A stretch of 64,000 nucleotides of DNA from Xanthomonas theicola (GTDB taxonomy: Bacteria; Pseudomonadota; Gammaproteobacteria; Xanthomonadales; Xanthomonadaceae): assembly GCF_014236795.1 (NCBI RefSeq), contig NZ_CP049017.1, forward strand, positions 908,001 to 972,000, written 5' to 3'. Made by a program: the position numbers and the translations under genes. Numbering within the stretch: position 1 is the stretch's first letter; each line of letters begins with the position of its first letter. Of the stretch, positions 19,197 through 29,500 are shown piece after piece. The notes beneath the pieces were generated by a model. It worked only from the letters and a program-made list of their open reading frames with translations. It was not told the origin of the DNA and made no database searches.

Positions 19197-19898
19197 ATGA
19201 ACATCCTCGCCTTCGAAACCGCCACAGAAGCCCTGTCCGTCGCCGTGCATGTCGATGGTGCGGTGCGCGAGCGCTTCGAGCTCGCGCCGCGCCGGCATGC
19301 CGAGCTGGCGCTGCCGTGGGCCGAGCAGTTGCTGGCCGAGGCCGGCCTGGTGCGCGGCCAGCTCGATGCGATCGCGTTCGGCCGCGGCCCCGGCGCGTTC
19401 ACCGGCGTGCGCCTGGCGATCGCGCTGGCGCAGGGCATCGCCCTGGCGCTGGACCTGCCGGTGCTGCCGGTGTCCACCTTGCATGCGCTGGCCCTGCGCG
19501 CGCCGGCCGACGCGCCGCAGGTGCTGGCCGCGATCGATGCGCGCATGGGCGAGATCTACGCGGCGACGTTCGTGCGCGACGCCGCTGGCGTGCATGCGCT
19601 GGGCGCCGAGCGGGTCCTGGCCCCGGACGCGTTCGTGCTGCCCGCGCCGGATGCGCACTGGCACGGCGTCGGCAGCGGCCTGGCGGCGATCGACGGCGCC
19701 TTGCAGCGGCGCCTGGGGGCGCAGTTGCGCACTGCCGATGCGCAGGCCTTGCCGCATGCCGCCGACGTGCTCGTTCTGGCGCTGGCTGCGCATGCGCGCG
19801 GCGAAGCGATCGCGCCGGAACGCGCCGAACCGGCCTATCTGCGCGACAACGTGGCGCTGACCGTGGCCCAGCAGCAGGCGCAGCAGGCCGCGCGATGA
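19197..19898 (+). CDS. tsaB: TsaB, tRNA t6A biosynthesis scaffold
   Basis: A 233-residue protein from ATG 19197. It has the family's N-terminal MNILAFETATEALSVAV, the RRHAELALPWAEQLL segment and IAFGRGPGAFTGVRLAIALA. These are the ASKHA-fold signatures of TsaB. It lacks the metal-binding histidines of TsaD, as expected. TsaB dimerises with TsaD and, with TsaE and TsaC, makes N6-threonylcarbamoyladenosine at position 37 of ANN-decoding tRNAs. The length is normal. Confidence 0.93.
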   Translation: MNILAFETATEALSVAVHVDGAVRERFELAPRRHAELALPWAEQLLAEAGLVRGQLDAIAFGRGPGAFTGVRLAIALAQGIALALDLPVLPVSTLHALALRAPADAPQVLAAIDARMGEIYAATFVRDAAGVHALGAERVLAPDAFVLPAPDAHWHGVGSGLAAIDGALQRRLGAQLRTADAQALPHAADVLVLALAAHARGEAIAPERAEPAYLRDNVALTVAQQQAQQAAR

Positions 19899-20668
19899 GC
19901 GCAGCCGACGCCGAACGCGCGCTTCAGTGGACCGACGGCACCTCGATGGCGTTGTGTCCGGCGCACAGCCTGTGGCATCGGACGGCTTGGATGCCGCCGA
20001 CCAATGACCGCCATTGCAACTGGTAGCGCTGCGGCCATCTCGACAGCACCGGTACGTGCTTGGACATCGGCAACGCCGTGCGCCAGGCGCTGCAGCGCTA
20101 CCTGGAAGGGGCGGCGTTCAGCGGCAGCCACGCCCGCGCTCGGCCGGCAACGGCTCGCTGATGGGCTGGTGCCGGTGGCGATGTACGGCGTGCACCGCCC
20201 CGGGCTGCTGGCCGAACGCGCGGCGGACAGCGCGTGGACCACGCATGCGGCCCGAGGCCCTGGATGCTTGCCGGTCTTCGCGTTCCGGCTGCGCGCGGCC
20301 CTGTGCGGCGGCGATCGTGCGCAGGCGCTGCAAGCGCCGTCGGTGGCGCTGGACACGCCGACGCTGCGTGCACTGGCCGTCCGCGACCGTGCCGCCGTGC
20401 CGCCCGCGCAGATCCGCGGCGGCGGTTACGTGGTCGATGCGCTGTCGGCGGCGCTGGGGGTGCTTGGCCGGCACCGATCGTGTTGCCGACGCAATGCTGC
20501 GCGCGGCCGACCGCGGCGACACTGCCGCGACCGCCGCGGCGATCTGCGGGGCAACTGGCCGGCGCGTTCCACGGTATCGACAGCATCCGCGCCGCCTGAC
20601 GCGCGCAGGTCGCGGCGGGGATCCTCGAGCTGGCCGATCGCCTGCACCAGACCAGCGTAGCGGGGTGA
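19895..20668 (+). pseudogene. ADP-ribosylglycohydrolase family protein, multiply frameshifted
   Basis: No single frame is open, but family-like blocks appear in order: LQWTDGTSMALCPAHSL (family form YTDDTSMALCLAESL), CNW-YRCGHLDSTGTCLDIG, NAVRQALQRYLEGAAFSGS, then PRSAGNGSLM in another frame, ERAADSAWTTHAARG, QIRGGGYVVDALSAALG, and finally GQLAGAFHGIDSIRAA in a third frame. The order and spacing match ARH/DraG-type ADP-ribosylglycohydrolases, which remove ADP-ribose from protein or DNA. The metal-binding TDDT is TDGT here and several single-base shifts are needed, so it is a decayed gene. The first ATG overlaps the tsaB stop. Confidence 0.75.
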
Positions 20669-20762
20669 GTGCGGGCAGGCGGCCGGCCGTCCTTGGCCGG
20701 CGCTCCCGGAGATCGCAGGTTCGGTCAATCGTCGTAGCCGATGCGCAATCGCAGCGAGCGCG

Positions 20763-20793
20763 GTGCCTGGCGCAGCAACGCCGCGCCAGGCAC
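20763..20793. other. Perfect 11-bp stem-loop downstream of tonB-like gene
   Basis: GTGCCTGGCGC and its complement GCGCCAGGCAC enclose a nine-base loop (20774-20782). It lies 3' of the minus-strand tonB-like gene (stop at 20942) and 3' of the plus-strand ADP-ribosylglycohydrolase remnant. No U-tract follows on either strand, so it is a possible transcript-end stabiliser rather than a clear intrinsic terminator. The remaining bases of 20669-20941 are very GC-rich and show nothing else I can name. Confidence 0.5.
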
Positions 20794-20941
20794 TGGCCGC
20801 TGCCATGGGGGCCATGCCGCCACTACGCGTGCCGCCATGGCGGCCGGCGGCAGGCCCGCCGGGTGCGGCGGCGCGCGGGTGCCGCATCCGCCAGCCGGTC
20901 ACGGCGCCGCGCCGGCGCCGCGCCGCGCCGCGGCGCCCGGC

Positions 20942-21819
20942 TCAGCGGTCGTCGTGCAGCGTGCCGCCGGGCAGGAATACCCAGGTGCGGGTCACTTGCA
21001 GGATGTCGATGTCGTCCTTGGTACGCGGCAGCGGCGGGAACGGCTGCGCCAGCTGCACCACGCGCAGCGCCGCGGCATCGAGCACCGGCACGCCGCTGGA
21101 GCGCAGGATGCGGCTGCTCTCGACGCTGCCGTCGCGGCGCACGCCCACGCTGATCACCACCTGGCCGCCGAGCCGCTGCCGGCGCGCCGCGTCGGGATAG
21201 TTGAGGTTGCCGACGCGTTCGGCGCGGTCGACCCAGGCCCGCAGGTAGTTGGCGTAGGCGTACTCGCGGGTGCTGGCGGAGACGAACTTGCGGTTCGGGC
21301 GCTTGGCGTACTGTTCCGAACGCAGGTGCACCTCGGCGGCCAGACGCGCCATCTCCGCGTCGCGCTGTTCGCGCTGCGCGTCCACCGGTTGGGTGGGCGC
21401 GTCGGTGCGCGGCTGGGTCTGCGGCGCTGGTTGCGGCCGTTCGCCGCGCGCGCTGCTGACCACGCGCGGGGCCGGCGCCGGCGCCGGCGCGGCGGTCTGC
21501 GCGCGCAGCGCCTGCGGCGCCAGGCCGTCGCGCTGCTGCGGCACCACCCCGGGCTGGCTGTCGCGCGGGCGCTGCGCCTTGGCGTGCTCGCCGCCGCCCC
21601 GCTGGTTGGCCTGGGCCAGGAAGTCGGCCTGTTTCGGCGTCAGTGGCGTGCTGGTCTGGCTGAAGATCACGTCCAGGGTCGGTACCAGCGGCGCGTCGTC
21701 GTCCACCGCGAAGCCGACCCCCAGGATCAGCAGGCCGTGCACGATCAGCGACAGCACCAGCGTGGCGCCGAGCCGTTCGCGCTCGCCGATGCGCGGCGCG
21801 GGCGTCGCGGCGGCCGTGC

Positions 21820-21823
<4 letters not shown>
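20942..21823 (-). CDS. TonB-family energy transducer
   Basis: A 293-residue protein from ATG 21823, overlapping the gshB stop by four bases. The domain order is a short cytoplasmic N-terminus, one membrane anchor (about residues 18-38, LGATLVLSLIVHGLLILGVG), a long Gln/Pro/Arg-rich periplasmic spacer, and a C-terminal TonB domain: LNYPDAARRQRLGGQVVISV, GVRRDGSVESSRILRSSG, VPVLDAAALRVVQLAQPFPP. It would couple the ExbBD proton-motive complex to outer-membrane receptors, but no exbBD is in the window. The gshB-tonB pairing is common in Xanthomonadaceae. Confidence 0.87.
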
Positions 21824-22770
<947 letters not shown>

Positions 22771-23014
22771 GGGGGCACCTGGGAGAGTGGGCGGCAGATG
22801 GTAGCGGCTCGGCGGCAGCTGCGTGCGAGGGACCGGGCCACGCGGCCCGGCGGCGCCCCGCGCCAGCGGTCGAACTGTGACATAGTTCGTTCTTGAAAGT
22901 GATCCGAAGCGGGGCTGCCACGGCGGCCTTGACAGTAAGAGCCGGTCTTGGGATACATGTCGTTTCGCAGCGACGCCGGATCCGATGAAGCGTCGTGCGC
23001 CTGGGGGGCAAGCA

Positions 23015-23416
23015 ATGAGTGAAAACACGGTTGCGGGTGGAGAGCTCGCAGGACTGAGGGTCATGGTGATCGATGACTCGAAGACGATCCGCCGCACCGC
23101 CGAGACGCTGCTCAAGCGCGAGGGCTGCGAGGTGGTCACCGCCACCGACGGCTTCGAGGCCCTGGCCAAGATCGCCGACCAGCAGCCGCAGATCATCTTT
23201 GTGGACATCATGATGCCGCGGCTGGACGGCTATCAGACCTGCGCGCTGATCAAGGGCAACCAGCTGTTCAAGGCGACGCCGGTGATCATGCTGTCCTCCA
23301 AGGACGGCCTGTTCGACAAGGCGCGCGGCCGCATCGTCGGCTCCGAGCAGTACCTCACCAAACCCTTCACCCGCGAAGAGCTGCTGGGCGCGATCCGCAC
23401 ATACGTCAACGCCTGA
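23015..23416 (+). CDS. pilG: PilG, twitching-motility response regulator
   Basis: A 133-residue single-domain receiver. ATG 23015 (MSENTVAGGE) was chosen over an in-frame ATG 30 bases upstream because it gives the usual PilG start. Receiver residues are the acidic pair in VMVIDDSKT, the phosphorylated Asp64 in IIFVDIMMPRLDGY, Thr/Ser in IMLSSKDG and Lys in YLTKPF. PilG is phosphorylated by ChpA and promotes pilus extension and twitching. It is the first gene of the pil-chp operon. The 244-base gap before it (22771-23014), facing gshB, should hold the promoter, but no sigma-54 motif was seen. Confidence 0.94.
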   Translation: MSENTVAGGELAGLRVMVIDDSKTIRRTAETLLKREGCEVVTATDGFEALAKIADQQPQIIFVDIMMPRLDGYQTCALIKGNQLFKATPVIMLSSKDGLFDKARGRIVGSEQYLTKPFTREELLGAIRTYVNA

Positions 23417-23433
23417 CCAAGGGGAAAGGCAGC

Positions 23434-23796
23434 ATGGCTCGAATCTTGTTGATCGAGGACTCGCCGACCGATCGGGCGGTGTTCACGCAGTGGCTGGAAA
23501 AGGCCGGCCACGAGGTGCTGGCCACCGATAACGCCGAGGATGGGCTGGAGATGGTCCGCCAGCAGTCGCCCAGCCTGGTGCTGATGGACGTGGTGCTGCC
23601 GGGGATGAGCGGCTTCCAGGCCACCCGCGCGCTGTCGCGCGACGAGGCCACCCGGCACATCCCGGTGCTGATCATCAGCACCAAGAGCATGGAGACCGAC
23701 AAGGTCTGGGGCATGCGCCAGGGCGCCACCGACTACATCGTCAAGCCGCCGCGGGAGGACGATCTGATCGCCCGCATCAACCAACTGGTCGGCTGA
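23434..23796 (+). CDS. pilH: PilH, twitching-motility response regulator
   Basis: A 120-residue single-domain receiver starting 17 bases after pilG. Key residues are the acidic pair in ILLIEDSPTD, the phospho-acceptor Asp52 in LVLMDVVLPGMSGF, IISTKSMETD and the conserved Lys in YIVKPP. PilH is the second receiver of the Chp system and antagonises PilG output. It is almost directly followed by pilI. Confidence 0.93.
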   Translation: MARILLIEDSPTDRAVFTQWLEKAGHEVLATDNAEDGLEMVRQQSPSLVLMDVVLPGMSGFQATRALSRDEATRHIPVLIISTKSMETDKVWGMRQGATDYIVKPPREDDLIARINQLVG

Positions 23797-23797
23797 C

Positions 23798-24328
23798 GTG
23801 CGTTCGCCGTTCGACATCCTCGAGGCCTACGAGCGGAGCAGCCTGGCGCATGGGGCGCAGATGCCCGAGCGCGCGTTCGACGAGAACATCTGGCGCGGGG
23901 TCGGCTTCCGCGTCGGCAACCGGCATCTGGTGTCCAACTTCCGCGAGGTGGTGGAAATCGTGCGCATGCCGCCGATCACCCCGGTGCCGGGCGCACAGCC
24001 GTGGCTGCTGGGCGTGGGCAACCTGCGCGGCAACCTGTTCCCGGTGGTGGACCTGAAACAATTCATGGAAGGCCAGCGGACCTCGCTGCTGGAAGGCCAG
24101 CGCGTGTTGATCATGCGCCAGAGCGGCGGCGACGTGGCGTTGACCATCGACGAACTGTTCGGCCAGCGCAGCTTCACCGAATCGCAGGCGGTGGCGCCCG
24201 GCGAGCTGGCCCACGGCCGCTACGCGCACTTCGTCGACCGCGCGTTCCGCGGCGACAGCAACGACTGGGGCGTGTTCTCGCTGTCGCTGCTGTCGCGCAC
24301 ACCCGAATTCCGTCAAGCCGCCGCCTGA
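23798..24328 (+). CDS. pilI: PilI, CheW-like coupling protein
   Basis: A 176-residue protein from GTG 23798, one base after the pilH stop. It has a CheW domain: GVGFRVGNRHLVSNFREVVE, then PWLLGVGNLRGNLFPVVDLK and RVLIMRQSGGDVALTIDELF. It links the receptor PilJ to the kinase ChpA. The length is typical. The weak start codon and tight spacing imply translational coupling to pilH. Confidence 0.92.
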   Translation: MRSPFDILEAYERSSLAHGAQMPERAFDENIWRGVGFRVGNRHLVSNFREVVEIVRMPPITPVPGAQPWLLGVGNLRGNLFPVVDLKQFMEGQRTSLLEGQRVLIMRQSGGDVALTIDELFGQRSFTESQAVAPGELAHGRYAHFVDRAFRGDSNDWGVFSLSLLSRTPEFRQAAA

Positions 24329-24368
24329 GCGCGCGGCCTGCTTCCGCATCGAAGATCGAGGTCGAATC

Positions 24369-26405
24369 ATGAGCACTGCAGCGGACGCCCCCAAGGCCAG
24401 CAAGCTGGGCAGCGTGGGGACGAGTTTCTGGCTGGGCCTGCTGGCGCTGTCGCTGATCGTCTTCGGCGCCAACACCGGCGTGGCCACCTGGCAGGGCAAT
24501 CGCCTGGCCGGCGCCAGCACTGGCGCGGCCGACCTGCAGGTGCTGTCGCAGCAGCTCGCCAACCAGGGCCGCGATGCGGTTTCCGGCAACCCGGCCACCT
24601 ACCAGGAGTTCAAACAGACCAAGGCGCGGGTGGAGACCACGGTGGCCGGGCTCAATGCGCGCTACGCCAACCAGACCGGCATCGCCGGCCCGCTGGCCGA
24701 ACTCAACCGCACTTGGACCCCGCTGGGCAAGAATGCGCAGCAGGTGGTCGACAGCGAGCCGGCGGTGCTGGCGCTGGCCGGCAACGCCGAGCGCTTCGTC
24801 GGCGGCGTTCCGCAGTTGCAGGCGCAGCTCAACGAGGTGGTGCGCGCGCTGACCGTCGGCGGCGCCCCCGCCGCGCAGATCTACAACACCCTGCAGCAGG
24901 TGGTGGTGGCCGGCACCATGGCCCGCCGCGTCACCGAAATGCGCGCCGGCGGCAGCGGCGCGGCCAGCGCCGGCGATGCGCTGGCGCGCGACTCGGTGGT
25001 GTTCGGGCAGATGCTCGACGGCCTGCGCAACGGCAAAGAGGAACTGGGCATCGCGCCGGTGCGCAACGCCGCCGCGCTGACCGCGCTGGAACAGTCGCAC
25101 GCGCAATGGGCGGAAATGAAGAAGGACCTGGACACGTTGCTGGCCAGCTCGCGCAGCCTGTTCGCCGCGCAGTCCTCGGCCGCTGCGCTGACCGCCGGCT
25201 CCAACAAGATGCTCGACGACAGCAAGAAGCTGTTCGACGCGTTCTCCGCGTTCGGCTCCACCCGCGACATCCGCCTGTTCCCGAACTTCTGGCTGGGCGT
25301 GGTGTCCGGCCTGCTGGTGCTGCTGTCGATCGTCGGCTTCGTCTGGACCTCGGTGCGCAGCCGTACCCGCGACCAGGAAATCCGCTATCAGACCCAGGTC
25401 GAATACAACAGCCGCAACCAGCAGGCGATCATGCGCCTGCTCGACGAAATCAGCTCGCTCGGCGAGGGCGACCTGACCGTCAAGGCCTCGGTCACCGAGG
25501 ACATGACCGGCGCCATCGCCGACGCGATCAACTACGCGGTCGACGAACTGCGCCACCTGGTGACCACGATCAACGACACCTCGGCCAAGGTCGCCGTGTC
25601 CACCGAGGAAACCCAGGCCACCGCGCTGCAACTGGCCGAGGCCGCCGGCCACCAGGCCGAGCAGATCGGCTCGGCGTCCGAGCGCATCAACGAGATCGCC
25701 GCCAGCATCGAGCAGGTCTCGCGCAATTCCAGCGAGTCGGCCGAGGTGGCGCAGCGCTCGGTGGTGATCGCCGCCGAGGGCGCCGGCGTGGTCCGCGAGA
25801 CCATCCAGGGCATGGACCAGATCCGCGACCAGATCCAGGAAACCTCCAAGCGCATCAAGCGCCTGGGCGAATCGACCCAGGAGATCGGCTCGATCGTCGA
25901 ACTGATCAACGACATTTCCGAGCAGACCAACATCCTGGCGCTCAACGCCGCGGTGCAGGCGGCCTCGGCGGGCGAGGCCGGCCGCGGCTTCGCGCTGGTC
26001 GCCGACGAAGTGCAGCGCCTGGCCGAACGCACCTCCGGCGCCACGCGCCGCATCGAAGGCCTGGTGCAGACGATTCAGGCCGATACCAACGAAGCGGTCA
26101 GCTCGATGGAGCAGACCACCTCCGAAGTGGTGTCCGGCGCGCGCCTGGCCGAGGACGCCGGCACCGCGCTGACCGAGATCGAACGCGTCTCCAACGCGCT
26201 CAACAGCCTCATCAAGAACATCTCCATCGCCGCGCACCAGCAGTCGGCCGCGGCGACCGACATCACCCAGACGATGGACGTGATCCGGCGCATCACCGGG
26301 CAGACCTCGCAGGGCGCCGGGCAGACCACCGAATCGATCGGGCGGCTGGCGCAGCTGGCGGCGGACCTGCGGCGCTCGGTCGCCGACTTCAAGTTGCCGG
26401 CGTGA
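24369..26405 (+). CDS. pilJ: PilJ, chemoreceptor of the pilus chemosensory system
   Basis: A 678-residue methyl-accepting protein. The first membrane helix is at about residues 19-37 (FWLGLLALSLIVFGANTGVA), followed by a periplasmic region with two PilJ-type sensor repeats. The second membrane helix is at about 307-328 (FWLGVVSGLLVLLSIVGFVW). A HAMP-like region follows (LDEISSLGEGDLTVKASVTE), then a long cytoplasmic MCP coiled coil whose tip contains AGEAGRGFALVADEVQRLAE. It senses pilus-related or surface signals and controls ChpA. The C-terminus is short, without a CheR-tethering pentapeptide. Confidence 0.93.
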   Translation: MSTAADAPKASKLGSVGTSFWLGLLALSLIVFGANTGVATWQGNRLAGASTGAADLQVLSQQLANQGRDAVSGNPATYQEFKQTKARVETTVAGLNARYANQTGIAGPLAELNRTWTPLGKNAQQVVDSEPAVLALAGNAERFVGGVPQLQAQLNEVVRALTVGGAPAAQIYNTLQQVVVAGTMARRVTEMRAGGSGAASAGDALARDSVVFGQMLDGLRNGKEELGIAPVRNAAALTALEQSHAQWAEMKKDLDTLLASSRSLFAAQSSAAALTAGSNKMLDDSKKLFDAFSAFGSTRDIRLFPNFWLGVVSGLLVLLSIVGFVWTSVRSRTRDQEIRYQTQVEYNSRNQQAIMRLLDEISSLGEGDLTVKASVTEDMTGAIADAINYAVDELRHLVTTINDTSAKVAVSTEETQATALQLAEAAGHQAEQIGSASERINEIAASIEQVSRNSSESAEVAQRSVVIAAEGAGVVRETIQGMDQIRDQIQETSKRIKRLGESTQEIGSIVELINDISEQTNILALNAAVQAASAGEAGRGFALVADEVQRLAERTSGATRRIEGLVQTIQADTNEAVSSMEQTTSEVVSGARLAEDAGTALTEIERVSNALNSLIKNISIAAHQQSAAATDITQTMDVIRRITGQTSQGAGQTTESIGRLAQLAADLRRSVADFKLPA

Positions 26406-26526
26406 GCGGATCGGGACAGGCGGTGAAGGAAGCGCACATGACGTACCGTGAAAAAAACCCGCACTCCGCACGCTGCGCGCCGGCGCGCAGCGGCGCGTGG
26501 CCGTGGCCGTCGCCAGGGGCGCGGCG

Positions 26527-29500
26527 ATGAACGCGCTGCGCGACGCGATGAGCCACGCCGCCCTGGGCTGGATCAAGCCCGAGCTGGACGAGACCCTGCG
26601 TCAGGTCCGCGGGGAAATCGAGTACTTCGTCGAGGAGCCGGCCGACACCAGCCGCATGCGCTTCTGCGCCGGCTACCTGCACCAGGTGCAGGGCACCTTG
26701 CGCATGGTCGAGCTGTACGCGCCGGCGATGGTCGCCGAGGAACTGGAACTGCTGGCCATCGCCGTGCAGAACGGCCAGGCGCCGGACCGCGACGAGGCCT
26801 GCGCCACGCTGATGCGCGGCACCGTGCTGCTGCCCGACTACCTGGAGCGCCTGCAGGACGGCCACCGCGACATCCCGATCGTGCTGCTGCCGCTGCTCAA
26901 CGAGATCCGCGCCGCGCGTGGCGAGCCCGGCCTGAGCGAAGGCGCGCTGTTCGCGCTGTCGCCGGACGCCGGCACCGCCACCGAGGCGGAACTGGACCAT
27001 GCCCGCGGCAGCCTCAGCGGCCGCAACCGCGAACTGCTCGACACCGTCGGCACCGCGATCAAGGAAGAGCTGCTGCGGGTCAAGGACGCGCTCGACCTGC
27101 ACCTGCGCACCGGCGGCGACGTCGCCGCGTTGCAGGCCCAGGTGGACGAGCTCGGCAGCGTCGCCGACACCCTCGGGGTGATGGGCCTGGGCGTGGCCCG
27201 CGGCGTGGTGGTGCAGCAGCGCGATGCGCTGCGCAGCATCGTCGACGGCCAGCGCCAGGCCGACGAGGGCCTGCTGCTGGATATCGCCGGCGCGCTGCTG
27301 TACGTGGACGCCTCGCTCGACGACCAGGTCGCCTACCTCGGCGCCAGCGGCGGCATCCAGGATGATGCCAGCGCCGCCGAGGCGCGGCGCACGGTGGAAG
27401 TCCTGGCGCACGAGGCGATCGCCAATTTCGCCGCGGCGCGCGAGCATTTCGTCGCCTTCATCGAGACCGACTGGGAACACGAGCGCCTGACCGACGTGCC
27501 GCGCCTGCTCGGCGAGGTCGCCGGTGCGCTGCGCATGCTGGAACTGCCGCAGCCGGCCGATTACCTGGAAGGCGTGCGCCGCTACGTGGCCACCGAGCTG
27601 ATCGGCAAGCGCCGCGTGCCCAGCGGGCGCCAGCTCGACACGCTGGCCGATGCGATGGCCAGCCTGGAGTACTACCTGGAGGCCTTGCGCGAGCGCCGCC
27701 CGGGCCGCGAGGAAATCCTCGACATCGCCCGCAGCAGCCTGGAAACGCTGCGCTACTGGCCGCTGCCGAGCGAGGCGCCGGCGCCTCAGGGCGCAGTGCC
27801 GAACCCGGCGGCCGCGCCGCCGGCCGCCGCCAGCGCTGCGGCGTTGCCGCAGGCGCCGTCCTGGGACCTGGCGCCTGCCACGGACGCGTTGGTCGCGACC
27901 GGGACGCCGCCGCCGCTGTCGGAGGCGCCGCCGCAGGCACCGCGGTGGACGCTGGACCAGGACAGCACGGCGGCGGCCGCGCAGCGCGGCGGCGACACCG
28001 GGCTCGCCGCGGACAAGGGCGCGCGCTCCTTCGACGCCGAACTCGCCGCGGGCAGCGACAGCGCATCCGCCGGGCTGGCGCCGATCAGTTTCGACCCGGT
28101 CGCCGCCGAGCAGGAGGAATGGCATGCGGGGACCGAGCCGCTGCAGATCAGCGTCGAGACGCTGGCATTGGAAGGCGATGCGTTCCGCCCCGAAACCGCC
28201 GGCGCTGCGCCGGGCGAGACCGCGCCGCATGCCGCCGCCGCCGCGGACGACAGCCTGGCCGCGGCCGGCCACGGCTTCGATCCGGTGGCCGCCGAATCCA
28301 CCGAGCCCGCTTCCTTCGGGAACGACGACGCCAGCCTGGTCATCGTCGACGCGCCGGCGGCGCCGGCCGACGGCGGCCACGACGACGTGCTGGTGATCGA
28401 GCTGGAGGATGCGCCGGCCTTCGCCGACCCAGCGCCGGACGCAGCCGACGCTGTCCACAGCCCCGTCTGGAGCGACGCAGCGGCACCCCTGGCCGCCGGC
28501 GACGCCGAGCATGCCGCTGCCGCTGCGCCCGGTCCGTTCGTCGACCTGGCCTGGCCGGCCCCCCCCGTGGAGCCGGAAGCGCCGGTGCCCGACGTGCACA
28601 CGGCCAGCATCCGGCCGATCGAACTGGACGACGCCTCGGCGGCGTTGCTCGCCGAACTCGACGCCGCCGCCGCCCGCTTCGACCTCGCCGCCGCGGACGC
28701 CGCGGCCAGCGCAGTGGACACGGCCGGCGACGCCGCGCCACCGGTGGCCGGCCTGGCCGCGGCGGCGCCGGCCGCCATCGACGGCGGTTTCGTGGACGGC
28801 GGCGGCGACATCGACGCCGACATCCGCGAGGTGTTCCTTGAGGAATTCGACGAGGAACTGGTCAACCTCGGCAACCTGCTGCCGGCATGGCGCGCCGCAC
28901 CGAATCGCCTGGAAAGCCTGCGCCCGATCCGCCGCGTGTTCCACACCCTGAAGGGCAGCGGCCGGCTGGTCGGCGCCCGCGTGCTCGGCGAGTTCAGCTG
29001 GAAGATCGAGGGCATGCTCAACCGCGTGCTCGACGGCGCCCGCCCTGCCAGCCCGGCGGTGGTGGGGATGGTCGAACTGGCCTACGAGGTGTTGCCGCAG
29101 CTCAACGCCGCGCTGCGCGGGCACGGCGCCATCCGTGCCGACCTGGACGCAATGCAGGCCGTCGCCGAGCGCATCGCCGCCGGCGAGGACGCCCACTACT
29201 TCCCCGCCGCGCCGGCGCCGGCCGCCGCCGCGCTGCGCGCCGGCACGCCGGCCGCGGTGGACAGCGTGCTGCGCGAGATCCTCGAAGCGGAGGTCGGCAC
29301 CCACCTGGAGACGGTCCGCGACTGGCTGCAGCACGCGCCGCAACCGGCCAGCGACGCGCTGCTGCGCGCGGTACACACGATGAGCGGCGCGTTCGCGATG
29401 ACCGACGTGCCGGAAATCACCGAGGTTACCGGCCCGGCGGAAAGCTACGTCAAGCGCCTGCTGGCGGCCGCTGTCGTGCCCAGCGCCGAAGGCGTGCGTG

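Noticed and set aside
20725..20940. Short minus-strand frame ending ALLRQAPRSLRLRIGYDD
   Set aside because: The ending looks protein-like but there is no plausible start or ribosome-binding site and the stretch is very short between tonB and a pseudogene; not enough to call a gene.
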